DNA of 64,000 nt from Lepidodermella squamata. Its lineage: Eukaryota; Gastrotricha. Positions 40,640-51,614 of this stretch are shown one piece after another; within the stretch, counting starts at the first letter, position 1; each line of letters begins with the position of its first letter. The notes under the pieces are model-generated. The model saw only the letters and a list, made by a program, of their open reading frames with translations. It had not been told where the DNA came from and did no database searches. Both the position numbers and the translations under genes were made by a program. The stretch covers positions 558,001 through 622,000 of the forward strand of contig JBLDXI010000016.1 of NCBI GenBank assembly GCA_047495785.1, given 5' to 3'.

Positions 40640-42215
40640 CCATTTCTTCTGAAAAATATCACCATTTCTTCTGAAAAATATTGCTTCGAGTTGCGCGTAT
40701 CCCTTAACATTCATCTATAATGCTTCATTCTGTCTGAGTTCTGTTCCTTCCATTTGGAAGAAAGCAATTGTTGTTCCGATTTATAAGAGATCGGGTGATA
40801 CATCGAATGCACTGAACTGCCGCCCTATTAGTCTTACTTCAGTGGCTTGTAAAGTACAGGAAAAGTTTATCAGGTCGTCGATTATGAACTACCTAACACG
40901 AAACAGACTGATTCCACCTAATCAATATGGGTTTTTGCCACAGCGCTCCTGCGAGCTTCAGCTTTTGCTCTGCCTGAAAGATTGGACTACTGCGGTTGAT
41001 CAAGGAAATGGCGTCGATGTAATCTATTTAGATCTGTCGAAAGCCTTCGATGTTGTTCCGATCGACTTTTTACTTGCCAAGCTGGAAGAGATCAACATCT
41101 GTGGCAGCGTGCTCTGCGTGCAGCGTGGCTGGATCAAGGATTACTTGTCTGGTAGAAAATTTCAAGTCCGCGTTAACAACTCGACATCAGCATTTTCCGA
41201 CGTGCCTTCTGGGGTTCCGCAGGGCTCAGTGCTCGGCCCTCTGTTGTTTGTTATCTTCCTACTCCATATTAATCAGTGCATCAGTGATAGCACCGCAAAA
41301 TTTTTTGCAGATGATACCAAGCTATATAAAATTGTAAATAATTCTTCCGACAGCGACAAATTGCAGAATGATTTATCCAAACTATGCTCTTGGTTCACAG
41401 AAAACGGCTTGCTGATAAATCCTAGGAAATGTTATGTTCTTCGACTAGGGCATCGTCGCTTTTCATACGATTACCATATCGATGGTATCAAGCTTGAAAC
41501 TGTCGACTGTGTACGAGACCTAGGTATTCAAGTGGATAGCGAGCTATCTTTCGAGACTCATTGTTGTTTACTAAAGAAAAGGTGCAATAATTTGATTGGT
41601 TGTATTCTCAAATCTTTAAAAAGCAGGAATCTTCGATTGAAAGCCTATAAAACCTATGTTTTACCACTACTCGACTATGCGTCCTCGGTTTATAATCCTT
41701 TCCATCTCGGGATTATTGATGATCTGGAATCAATTCAGCTAAAATGTTTAATGAAATTGTCGAATTACGAATCATCTGATTATAATTTTCTACTTACAAA
41801 ATTTGATTTGTAGTCTTTGGAACAGCGCCGATTCACTAAAGATATTGTTTTCACTTACAAATTCTATCATAATCTTGTTGACGCTAAATTTACAGATTTA
41901 TTTACGTCTTCTAGCAACAAATATGCTCCTCTTCATCGCATTCGTCAATCTGAATGCCATTTGAACTGCAGAAAATATTCTCTTGACAGACGAATTGTAA
42001 ATGTTTGGAATACTTTCAACATCGAAAATGTTAATTCTAGCCTCAATTCATTTAAATAATTTCTTATGAATATTGATATTGATAAACATCTTGTGTCGTC
42101 AGTGAGGCGCCGTAATATGTGAAAAATTATCTTTCTTTTTCTGTTTTACTGTTTGCTACAATCGCAAGTGCGATAATTGCAAGTCAAATATAAATAAATA
42201 AATAAATAAATAAAC
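40640..42215 (+). mobile_element. 5'-truncated non-LTR retrotransposon (Jockey/CR1-like)
   Basis: A reverse-transcriptase frame runs from about 40690 to 42059 and the element ends in (TAAA)n at 42190-42215. RT landmarks are WKKAIVVPIYKRSGD, NCRPISLTS, YLDLSKAFDVV (motif A), GVPQGSVLGPLLF and FADDTKLY (catalytic Asp pair). An in-frame TAG at 41811-41813 interrupts the protein, which then continues as SLEQRRF. No endonuclease or ORF1 remains. The family assignment rests on RT motifs and tail type. Confidence 0.85.
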
Positions 42216-42284
42216 TAAGAGGTTTTCGGACACGAAAAACTGAAGCCAGACTAATAAGGGGTAAAGTTCATCGTTTCAAATTTA

Positions 42285-43151
42285 CCGTAACGACGTGTAT
42301 CTTTGGACAAAACGTGTTTTTCAAACATTAAAAATCAGCCTTTACTCCCAAATTTTACTTCCCAAATTTTCACCAAAGATGGAGACGGTGATTCTTGAAT
42401 TTACTGAAAATTTTCATAATTTTGAGAATTTTACCTGACCTTTGGCAAATTAATATGTGTTCCGGTAACTTTGGACAATTAGAGGGTAGCTTTGGACACT
42501 CATTTGCATATGCAATTTCATTACAATTTCATTGTGAATTATCTGTTTTTCATGGTTTTTCATGGTTTTTCATTTAATCTTGGGTCAGATTTCGAAAAAA
42601 TTATGAACAGATGGCGCATCATCTGTTTCTCGGCAGTTCAATAAAGATACGTTTCTGCGCAGCAGCATCATACACCATAAGCAGGTAAATGCCCTGCTAA
42701 AACGCGTCGACGGATTGCCATTTTTTCTTCGATTATAGGGAGAGTAAAGATAGGAGAATACCCTTGCCAACTTTCATTGAAAACTGATCGATTATTAGAA
42801 AGATACAAGGGGGGTCCCAAAACGGCACCCAAAGTCTAACTGCTTGTAACTTTTCCTGAAATACGATTTCAGCTCCAATCGTCTTGATTTAAAATTCAAA
42901 CGAAAGCTGAAGAGACGGAGAATTTTATGCAAAAAACCCCATGATTTAAACGTTCAACCCTGAAAAGCTAATCACATGCAAAGCCGAAAGTGTCCAAAGT
43001 TACCGTGTCCACAATCTCTTTCTCTCATTCATTCTCATTTTTATTGCAAATTGTTTTTCAACAGTTAGCAAATAGTTAAGTTTAGTTTAGCAGAAAGTTG
43101 TTTCTTGGCGCCTCACCACAGAAGTCACGTGACAATCACCACACGTTACGG
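42285..43151. mobile_element. TA-flanked element with CTTTGGACA repeats
   Basis: Ends CCGTAACG and CGTTACGG are flanked by TA. Comparison with MITE copy 1 near 7705 gives the empty site (AAACTTAATGAG-like). The interior has ATCTTTGGACA, AACTTTGGACAA, AGCTTTGGACA and the complement TGTCCAAAGTTA. Non-coding, 867 bases. Confidence 0.72.
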
Positions 43152-43490
43152 TAATGATAAATCATGTCATTATTTTCAACCAAAAATGTCTTGTGCTATT
43201 TATGTGTAATTTTGAGCAGATGCTGCCATTTCATCAGCTCAATTCATCTTTAAAGATGCATCTCCTCTTTGTAGCACCAAATCACTACTTTATGCAATCT
43301 TTAAAACTTGAAATAATTAAGTTTATATTGTTAAATTTTAATTATTAAACAACTTTGAATTGGGCCCCGTCATTTTATGTTTTTTAATCTGCAACATATT
43401 CAGAATATTGATGAGGACAAAAGTGAACACGTCTTCTTGTTTGCCGGCGTGCCTGAGTGCGGCGTCCTATCTACGTCACATGAATTAGAC

Positions 43491-44900
43491 ATGTAGGGAG
43501 AGTATTTTGATATTTTGGGTCGGCTATTGTTGAGCGTAATGATTTAGAAATTAATTTGGTTGAGTACAGTAAGCTGGTCTTATTTCGGACAGAAACGTGT
43601 TTTTCGGGCTTCATTCTCTGAGGTGAACGATTTTTTTTACGCGCTTTATGTCAAAAGATGCGCCTTGAAAAACTGCATCAACTCCGGTAAACAAATAATT
43701 GTCCCTGTACACTGTACATGTATTAAAGGAAAACTGATCCGGCTAATTTCGGACACAACTTGGGTAATTTCGGACAGCTCAGTGTGAATATTTAGATTGG
43801 GGCCAAAGTGCACATTAAAGCGAGATAAAATTTGTGAGCAGATTTAAATCAAACAAAATTTAAAAAAAAATGCATGAGAGGGATTCGAACAGCTGGTGCT
43901 GTTCTCACTGAGATATGGAATTTAAAAAATGTCAAGGTCTATTGGCATCTTTTTAAATTCTTTGTAGTTTGTAGTTTGAAGCTGTCCGAAATTAGCCGGG
44001 ACAAAATGGGTTTTCTAAAGCATTTCCTGATCAAAATTTCCTTCATGTTTTTTTCGTTTTTCGTATACCTCTTTCATTTAGCGCAAAGAAATTGAGGCGT
44101 TACCATGTTAGATTTTGAAATAACGCCTACAAAAGCCTCGTTTTTATGAGGTTTTTGTGCGATTTGACACAAAGTAACGCTCAGCGTTTAGAAAAAGATG
44201 GAAAGCTATGCATATTTTGGTCTTAAAAGATACCGCGGACAGCCGCCTACAACAAATATGAATAAAATCAAAATGTAACCATTACAGATTTTGAAAAAAA
44301 CTGTGCTAAAAAATTAGGAACACAATTTTATACTGCGGCAAAATTTATTTTTAAAATAATATTAAATTTATTAAATATTTTTTATTTAATTATAAGAAAT
44401 GTAAATATTACAAAAATAATACGGGTAAAAATTGTGGCCCGATTTTTTTTGCGTTTTCCGATGACCTTCACCAGGGGGACCTTACTTTTTGTGCGTACTG
44501 TAGCTCTTTACTCTTGTATTTTCGCTACCAGTTTTCCTGGCATACTTTTCCAAAAGAAATTCGTGAATTTTTACTGTAGATTTAAACTATCAGTTACTGA
44601 AAACCGTATAAAAATATCTCGATAGTTCTGGAGTAATCGAAAAAATTCGGGAGAATAAATTTGCGAAATCGGCGCTGTTACATTGCTTGAGCGCGCATGG
44701 CATTTTATTGAAGGTGTGCGGGTCAAGTGCGCGCGTGCAGTGCTTTAGACGGACGGACGGTCCGTTTTGACTTTATAGTACCGGGTTTCACCCGGCATAA
44801 ATGCACTTGCTGCGCAACAAAAAATAGCAGTGATTCATTTGCTCGGCAAAACCAACCTATAATGATGAGGACGAGTTCGGGTGGGTCGAGGTAGAATTCG
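43491..44900. other. Repeat-like spacer with ATTTCGGACA motifs
   Basis: Between 43565 and 43995, TACAGTAAGCTGG is followed by TTATTTCGGACAG, CTAATTTCGGACAC, GTAATTTCGGACAG and the complement CTGTCCGAAATTAGC. This suggests another MITE of the same style as the element at 42285, but the right end is unclear. AT-rich sequence with no gene follows. Confidence 0.4.
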
Positions 44901-44907
44901 CGATTTA

Positions 44908-46171
44908 TTACTGGCATTCATTCCTGGCAGAAGTTGGAATACGACAAATTTGTTTGACAAAATGAGTGTTGGGGCATGAGAAAATGTTATCCTTTTTTGT
45001 CTGGCCCCAGAAGCCTAAGTGGCATAAGTGTAGTTGCCGATGACGTAGGAGTTGTGTAAAAGATTGAATGTTTTCGGGGGAAGATAAGTAGTAAAATTCT
45101 CTATCATGTTCGGGATAAGTGCGGTTATACGTTTTGTATTCGCATTGATAACCTCGCCATTTTGTCGAAATGCAGATTATGCGAGAAATAAAGTATTTAA
45201 ATTCTTTCACTCGTGCAATAGATTCACCGTAAGGGTAAATTTTAGGTTGATATTTTCGGCAAAGCGTTTCTCAAATACCATGATTTTGGTTTTTTGGATT
45301 TTCAGCCAATAGAACCAAGTCATCTGCGTAAAGGATAGCGAGAATGACGCATTGGCCAAAAGTTAAGCCGGGGATCAAATTCATCAAAAAAGGTATCAGG
45401 TCATTTATGAAAATAGAAAAAAGCAGAGGGGAGAGAGGGTCCCCCTGGCGCACTCTGACATTGGACTTAATAGGTTTGTCGAAAAGGATCGAGGATTTTG
45501 TACCGCAAAAACAGTTTGTTATCGTTATACCTGCTTTTGATCACTTCGATAAATGATTCAGGCAATCCTAGTTTAGCTAATTTTCTGATGAGTAGGGCTC
45601 GGCTTATTTTGTCAAATGCGCTGGAGAAATAAACAAACGCTGTATAAATATTTTTGCCTTTGGTCAGAAAGTATGCTATAATTGCGTAATATACGGTGCA
45701 GACGTCAGTAGTGCCTAGTTTAGGGGTGAATCCAAATTGTTCCGGTCTTAAAATGTTTTTAGCAGTGCACCATTTTCTTAGTCGTTTTTCAAGGAGGCTT
45801 GAAAAGATTTTCGCAAAGACAGAAATCAGAGTGATTGGGCGGTAGTTTTTCGGGTCTCGTCGGTCGTTTTTCTTAAAAATCGGAAGGAGAATTGCTTTAC
45901 GCCAACACTCGGGATATTCACCCGTTCTTAAAATTTTGGTATACAATAGGCCGAGGAAAGGGTATAGACCTTTCTTGCATACGTCTAATTTGAGACATTC
46001 AATTTGGTCAACACCTGCACAGGATTTTGAGTTGGAATTAGCGACGATGTTTTCAATCTCAGAAATTGTAACTGGGGATAAAAGTTCCTTGTCTACTGGG
46101 TCGCAGGTTTTGATAGAGGTTTCTAGTATTGGGTTTGTCATAATCGTTATAATAAATCGACAATACCGCAT
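44908..46171 (-). pseudogene. Decayed non-LTR reverse transcriptase
   Basis: The minus strand frame from 46171 shows RT blocks EYPECWRKAILLPIFKKND, NYRPITLIS, EQFGFTPKLGT and YFSSAFDKIS. A frameshift near 45507 leads to VRQGDPLSPLLFSIFINDL and ILYADDLVLLAE. A further shift leads to VKEFKYFISRII (thumb region). Motif A reads VYFSSAFD where an Asp is expected before FSSAFD, so a catalytic residue is lost. It is unlike the RT at 41 kb (QGDPLSPLL against QGSVLGPLL), so it belongs to a different clade. It is dead. Confidence 0.8.
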
Positions 46172-47659
46172 AAATAGAACACTCCCTTCTCACTGACAAC
46201 ATCGGTTCTAAATTTTATGAATTTTATTTTGATATAAAAATCGCCGGGAAAGTCGAAAGTTAGCCTTTGCAATTGCCGCGGTATTTCACTACTAAACTAA
46301 ATGCGGACACGGCTTCAACTTCGCAATTTCGCAAGTCCCAAAAAGATCCAAGTTCGAATAAGCTAATCCGCACTTTTTATATTGGAATATTCAATGTTTA
46401 CCGTCCTGTCCGATATGCTATCATGACCGAAGATAAATTGAATTACAGAAAATAAATTGGTGTATAATCGAGATTTTGCGTGCTCGCCTTGTGCGCGCGT
46501 CCACGTCGATTGCGCAACGCGCTCACAAAACGCCAGCCAATAGGAGCACGCGCGTGGAGGAAACTTAGAATTTGCCATTTGAAAATGGCGGGGAATCATG
46601 GTATAAATAGCTACCAACTGACCGCCCGGGGCGGCCAGAAACCTGACGGAAAATCCGAATTTGACGGAAAATCAATGACGAGATATCACTGTCATTTCAT
46701 GATACTTTGCATGTTTGTCGGCGGGGGCGGCTAGAAAACTGACGGAAAATCGAGGTTACACTGTAGTTCACCAAGGGCTCTGTAAGCAAGTAGTAAGAGC
46801 GATAAACGCACTCTCGCCACAATTGCCACAGTGCAGGGATAACTTTCTAGCGGAGACGGGGTAAGCAGTGGCACATCCGCCGTAGCGTCAACTGTGCTCA
46901 CCTCCACCAAGATAATTTTCAGGATCTTCCGATGCTACGATGCCAGTTTTCAGATCTCTGTTTCTATAGTCTGTACTGGGCTCTCGGAGGAGTGCGTGGT
47001 CCCACTTATGAAGATCATGGTCACTCAGCATGGACGATACTCAACTGGCTTGACTCAGATACGGTGAGCTCGGCCTAGCTTCAGTATGATCCACAACGGT
47101 GGCCTCCTCCATCATTGTAACCGTTCATTGCATAGAACGAGACACTAGTCACAGAGTACTAAACCCCCGAAGCCGTAACTCATCAGAGGTTGTTCTTCCG
47201 ACCAGTGCCGCCAGAGACCCGTGCCAGGCACGTCCGCGTCCGGAAAAGCGCTCCTTGCGATGGGGCGCTTTTGCTCAACTGCCTATGCCTTACCAAGCGC
47301 CGATCCTAGTCCGTACAGGGAGACACTCTGCTACGTAGGGCGCTATCCTACGTGACCGGACATAAATCACGTGGGGAGTTGCCCCAAATACCGTATGTTA
47401 GCAACCATGCACTTACTGCACATGGGCTTCAGTATCTGTCCTCCTGGCATCATTGCAGGTTGATTCCCGACTAACTACGACAATGGTATATAATGGATTC
47501 GAAGAGTACATAACGCAGTTATTGTACTCGGATATTGGCCGAGAGGCGCTGGCTCGCTTTAAGCGAGTCCAATTAGTTTCTCCATACAAGTAAATAAACG
47601 GTACAAGTATACTCACGTTGACCGCCTCGAGATAGGGCCGCGCTATGTCTCCAGCGATG
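46172..47659. other. No gene recognised
   Basis: Contains two direct repeats (GGCGGCCAGAAACCTGACGG at about 46630 and GGCGGCTAGAAAACTGACGG at about 46724) followed by higher-GC sequence to 47400. No coding domain, tRNA or rRNA was recognised. It may be the 5' part of an unidentified element. Confidence 0.4.
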
Positions 47660-47667
47660 AATTACAC

Positions 47668-48512
47668 CAGTGGTTCTCAAACTATTTTCGCTCCCGGTCA
47701 AAAATGGCGGCCGGCTGGCGACCTTTCCGGCCGCATTGCCTCTTGAACCCTCAACCGGCCGCTGGTAATGGTAAAATAGGACCTTCCCGGCCGCACGCCT
47801 CTATAATCGAGAATTGAAGTCTTCGAGTGCGTTTTTAAGCGGGTTGTTTATTAAATAAGGGTTTGAGCAGTGGTTCTTCAATGAATATTTACGCGACCCC
47901 TGATTGGTCATTCAAATGAAGTCGCTACCCATCACTCGCAAAAAGTCGAAAAGTGAAAGATATTTTATGTAACATTTTGGCCAATTAATATTTGGCCTCC
48001 AAACTCCAAACTCTTAACCCGTGAATTACTTAACCTTTGCGAGCGAAGCGAGCTTTAGCTGACGATATTTTACCAGAATTCCTTCTGAAAATGGGCTAAA
48101 AATGCGTTAAAAGGAGATTTGAGTGTTTCTCGCCGCGAGCCGCGAGCTGGGCTTGGCCGTAAGCGATTCGTGCAGTAAACACTTCGAAGGGGAATCTAGA
48201 GCTGCGTAATTGCCTTGCAGGCTGTTCGTGAACAAGTTGGTAATTCCGTCTGGGGCTTCTCCATATATTGACAGATTTCAAAGTGAATCTTCGAGCGAAG
48301 CGAGAAACTTTTGAGAAAATTATGGCTATTTATCACTTGGATACGTCGAATTTTGCTGGAAATGTGCACAAATTATGTGAAACCCTGGATTATTTCCCTC
48401 GAAAGAGCCGTCCAGCCGCACGCAATGCAAGAGATAGGCGGACCTCTGCCGGCCGCCAAAATGGGCCTCGCCGGCCGCATGCGGCCGGAAAAACGGGGTT
48501 TGAGAACCACTG
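47668..48512. mobile_element. hAT-type MITE with perfect 8-base target duplication
   Basis: The terminal repeats CAGTGGTTCTCAAAC and GTTTGAGAACCACTG are the classical hAT type. The duplication AATTACAC is at 47660-47667 and 48513-48520. The 845-base interior is rich in GGCCGG words near both ends and carries GCGAGCGAAGCGAGCTTTAGCT, shared with the hAT element at 111-917. There is no transposase. Confidence 0.9.
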
Positions 48513-48520
48513 AATTACAC

Positions 48521-48899
48521 CATAAACGGGTGACAATACGAACCATCGCTTTCGATCCCCCAATCCCTGTGGTAACTGTGTCCCCTGTGTATGGTAAATG
48601 GGGTAAAATATCCTGCACCCGATTACAATGATTTTGTAGGGCCCCGCAGCGAAGAAGAAAGGAATATCATCTTAGGCCGGATTTTGCGGAGTCAAAGTCC
48701 AACTACGTGTTGCTCTGATGGTCGATATGATAGCATCAATGGGATCAATGGGGCTTGGCAGCACGCGATTCTATCAATTGATTAACATAGTATGAAAAAA
48801 AATCACACCCACCAACCCGACCAGCCCCACTATCGCGACCGACCCAGCAACAAGTAGTTGGACTTTGACACTGCATATCCAGACTAAGATGATTGTGTG
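48521..48899. other. No gene recognised
   Basis: Spacer between the hAT element and the right copy of the segmental duplication; nothing identified. Confidence 0.4.
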
Positions 48900-50289
48900 A
48901 AATTTGTTTTGCGAATCATGAAAATGCAAAGGAAAAAGTGCATTTCATTTATCCCGAGGTTATGCATTATCTCACCGACCTCCTTCTACCACAAAACTTT
49001 AGCTAATGGGTGTAACAATGTCTCTAATTACCCTGGCGTCCAAGTAAAACAAATTGGATTTGTGATGATGACATTACGCGACATACTACTCCACTTTATT
49101 CACATATCTTCAACCGACTCTCACAGCTTCCGCAGTGAATACTGCAGAATATTGCATTATCAACAACTACTTCAAAGCTTGATGTAGTTGAACTCCTTAT
49201 ACGGCATGTAATCTTCATCTATCCAACATCCATCCGACATCTGACAATAGTCGATTTTGTCGCTTTTGGTTTGTACACGGAACGCCCTGCAAGCCTTGTT
49301 GCTGCGACACAATGCGGCACACTTGTCAACGGGTGTATTTTTATATTCAGGTCCCACACGGTCACCACCCATAACTCCACGCCCACAATACTGACGGACA
49401 TACTTGAATCCAGCAGGATCTGTAGAAAAAAAACAGAGATCAACATCGCGAAGTCAACATTAACCACCGCTGTAAACTTGCCTGCAGATGCAGCTAGCCC
49501 GATGAGCATAGCCAATAAGAAGAGAACTGACTTGAACATTGTGTATGAGACTTGACAACTGAGAATAAAACGAAGTTGGTTTTACAAATTAAAATGAACA
49601 ACTGACTAAGACGTGAAGTGGTAGCGCTGATCTGCCTGATCTGTCGCGGCATCGCAGCTGAAAGATCAACCGACTGGTAAAGAACGTGATCGTCTAGCCG
49701 GGCATCAAGGGTGCGATGACGTTCGCCAAGTTGTATTTTTGCATGCGCAGTGTCAACAATTTCGCTCTGAACTCGGTGCAAATAAAAATGAATAGCCTAC
49801 GCGGGAGCACTCATCAAGTAATGAGTCAGTTTCTTGTGTGCTATGTCAGCTAATAAATTGTCATCTCTATTAGCCCAATTTTTTTTATAATATGCGATAT
49901 TGAGAAAATTGGAAAAAGCAGCGAAATAATGAACGAAAACAAAAATAAAGTACCACCGGAAATGATGTTCAATACCTATTTTGCAGTGTATGTGTTTAAA
50001 TAGAGTTAAATGGCTTCGCTTGTTGGCTTCGGGCTTGCCGGTGCAACGGTAGTGCCGGGTCATATGCATTTCTTTTATGGACAACAATCCGGAGAAACTG
50101 CATCTGAAACGCCGAGAAGCTGAAATGTATAAAAACGTAAAGCTATTCAAATGCTAAATTACTAGGAAATTATTAAAATTTTTTGTACAATTCAGCTCCT
50201 CGGCGTTGCTCTCCATTTACGAAACCTATAAATTGGATAATCGTCGGGAAATGAAGGTTCGATATCCGAGGCGTACTTGTGCGCGAAAT
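48900..50289. repeat. Exact segmental duplication, right copy
   Basis: Identical to 38156-39545 as far as I can read. It includes PAN3 copy 2 and the last part of the transposase-like relic (50192-50289). Confidence 0.92.
49172..49539 (-). CDS. PAN/Apple-like secreted protein (PAN3 copy 2)
   Basis: Exon 1 is 49482-49539 and exon 2 is 49172-49419, with the GC-AG intron at 49420-49481. The protein and introns are identical to PAN3 at 38428. The copied block extends well beyond the gene on both sides, so the promoter is probably included. Both copies may be expressed, or one may be an assembly duplicate. Confidence 0.7.
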
Positions 50290-50642
50290 CAGCCACGTCG
50301 AAATTTTTAACCTTTAAAGACTTAAGCCTAGAGCGCTCACATTGAAGTAGGAAATGTCAAATTTCGGAGGGAAGTAGTTTATCGGTAAGTCGTTCCAGGT
50401 TGCGACGGTTTAGCAACGAGATATTAGCTGAATTTGTAATCATTTATGCTCACATTTGAAATGCTCAAGCGGCTTGTTAATAAATAAATATTTCATGACG
50501 CCATGAATGAGCGTAACACGCTTCAATTCAACTCGTCAAATGCACTCGTGTTCTATCTACTACAACATTGAAAAAACTTAAATAGTCACTTTTTATGTTC
50601 ACATGCCGCTGAAATGTTATAATTCTTTTTTAACATATAGTA
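50290..50642. other. 5' flank of the secreted-protein gene
   Basis: AT-rich; no site or element identified. Confidence 0.4.
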
Positions 50643-51582
50643 ATGCGGATTTCGCATAGAATTTCATTAACGATTGTCCTATGCTTTTTGTCATCAACTT
50701 CTGGCTTGTTAATCGAGGACAAGGCGAAATTTAAAGCCCGAACTCTGCCTCTCAAAGCAAACAATGAGGAGTGCAGACCACCGAACCATTTCAAGCAAGG
50801 CGACCGAATGCCACTGAGCTTTGAACAACTTTTCAAACTTGGCAATTACGACTCGGCAATTTTCGACTCATGTGGCGAGAACTTTATCGACATGCAACAT
50901 TACTACGCCAGTTATCCGATTTACAACAATTTTGCACCCGAATGGTTCCGGGCTGTTTTCGACGCTGTTTCAGGCCTGTGGTCTCCGGTTTTCCCAGAGA
51001 GCTTACATCTGGGTATTGATAAACTGCCCAATGCAGAGGACGTGAGGGAGAAAAAGCCGTCTAAACAAGTTTCGGTTGATGCTTGCCGCAATTACCTGAA
51101 CATCTCAAATAAACTAGTGAGTTCAATTAAATTTTGAATTTTTGAAAAATAATGGGTCTATGGTTCCAGAATTTTGTAGTTCAGATATTAATGAATTTGT
51201 TTTAAAGCGATTACTTGAACATTTTTAGGGAGTATGAACCCGCAAAGTTATCTGATAGAGCCTTATCTAATCGCCTCATTGTTTACGTTATTTTCATATT
51301 TTTCAGCCTCTGGCCCATTTAGTTCGATACGTTCTTGTTTACGACGAGACGATGCCGCAGAAACAATCAAAAACCTCAATCATCAACGAGACTACTGCAG
51401 CGCCACCTGGAACCTTCAACCCTGTGTTAGCAGATCATGTCATGATCTGGAAGAAATCTCATCATAAATCTTATTTGAAAACTAAATTCAACAAATCGAC
51501 TGCCTATCCTTGGTACAGTTGTTTCTACGATACCTTTGCTCATCAAATCATTCCGTGGAGTGAGAATAAACATGTTTACTGA
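50643..51582 (+). CDS. Secreted protein of unknown family, first gene of a tight pair
   Basis: Exon 1 is 50643-51116 and exon 2 is 51307-51582, phase 0, giving 249 residues. The signal peptide is MRISHRISLTIVLCFLSS. The mature chain has only four cysteines (EEC, DSCG, DACR, YSC). The exon 1 motifs SFEQLFKLGNYDSAIFDSCG and EWFRAVFDAVSG are followed by a Thr/Lys-rich second half. I do not recognise the family. A loose likeness to NRF-6-type N-terminal domains (LGNYD, FDA) is not convincing. The stop codon lies 32 bases before the AGMO-C start on the same strand, with an acceptor-like TTATTCAG between them, suggesting co-transcription. Confidence 0.65.
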
Positions 51583-51614
51583 TTATTCAGGGCCAATAGG
51601 TTTTTATTTCAATC
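51583..51614 (+). promoter_or_regulatory. Splice-acceptor-like intercistronic spacer
   Basis: The 32-base spacer starts directly after the TGA and reads TTATTCAG then GGCCAATAG before the AGMO-C ATG. A 3' splice site with no room for a promoter fits trans-splicing of AGMO-C from a shared transcript. A cis intron from an upstream untranslated exon is the alternative. Confidence 0.5.

Larger units (their letters stand above)
40514..43482. mobile_element. CATGTGACG-type MITE, copy 2, filled with nested insertions
   Basis: The left end CATGTGACGTA is at 40514 and the right end CTACGTCACATG is at 43482. They are flanked by the direct repeat AATTAGAC at 40506-40513 and 43483-43490. The interior at 42216-42284 and 43152-43460 matches copy 1 near AGMO-A. 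It is interrupted by a 106-base MITE, a non-LTR retrotransposon and an 867-base TA-flanked element. Part of the left terminal repeat after the first insertion is missing. Confidence 0.72.

Noticed and set aside
40842-40844. Apparent protein start of the reverse transcriptase
   Set aside because: The codon is GTG and the RT frame clearly continues upstream to about 40690, so it is not a real start.
46860-47400. rRNA or snRNA gene in the higher-GC spacer
   Set aside because: No diagnostic conserved blocks recognised; composition alone is not evidence.
50643-51582. Assignment of the secreted protein to the NRF-6 family
   Set aside because: Only short, order-inconsistent likenesses (LGNYD, FDA); cysteine pattern and length do not match.
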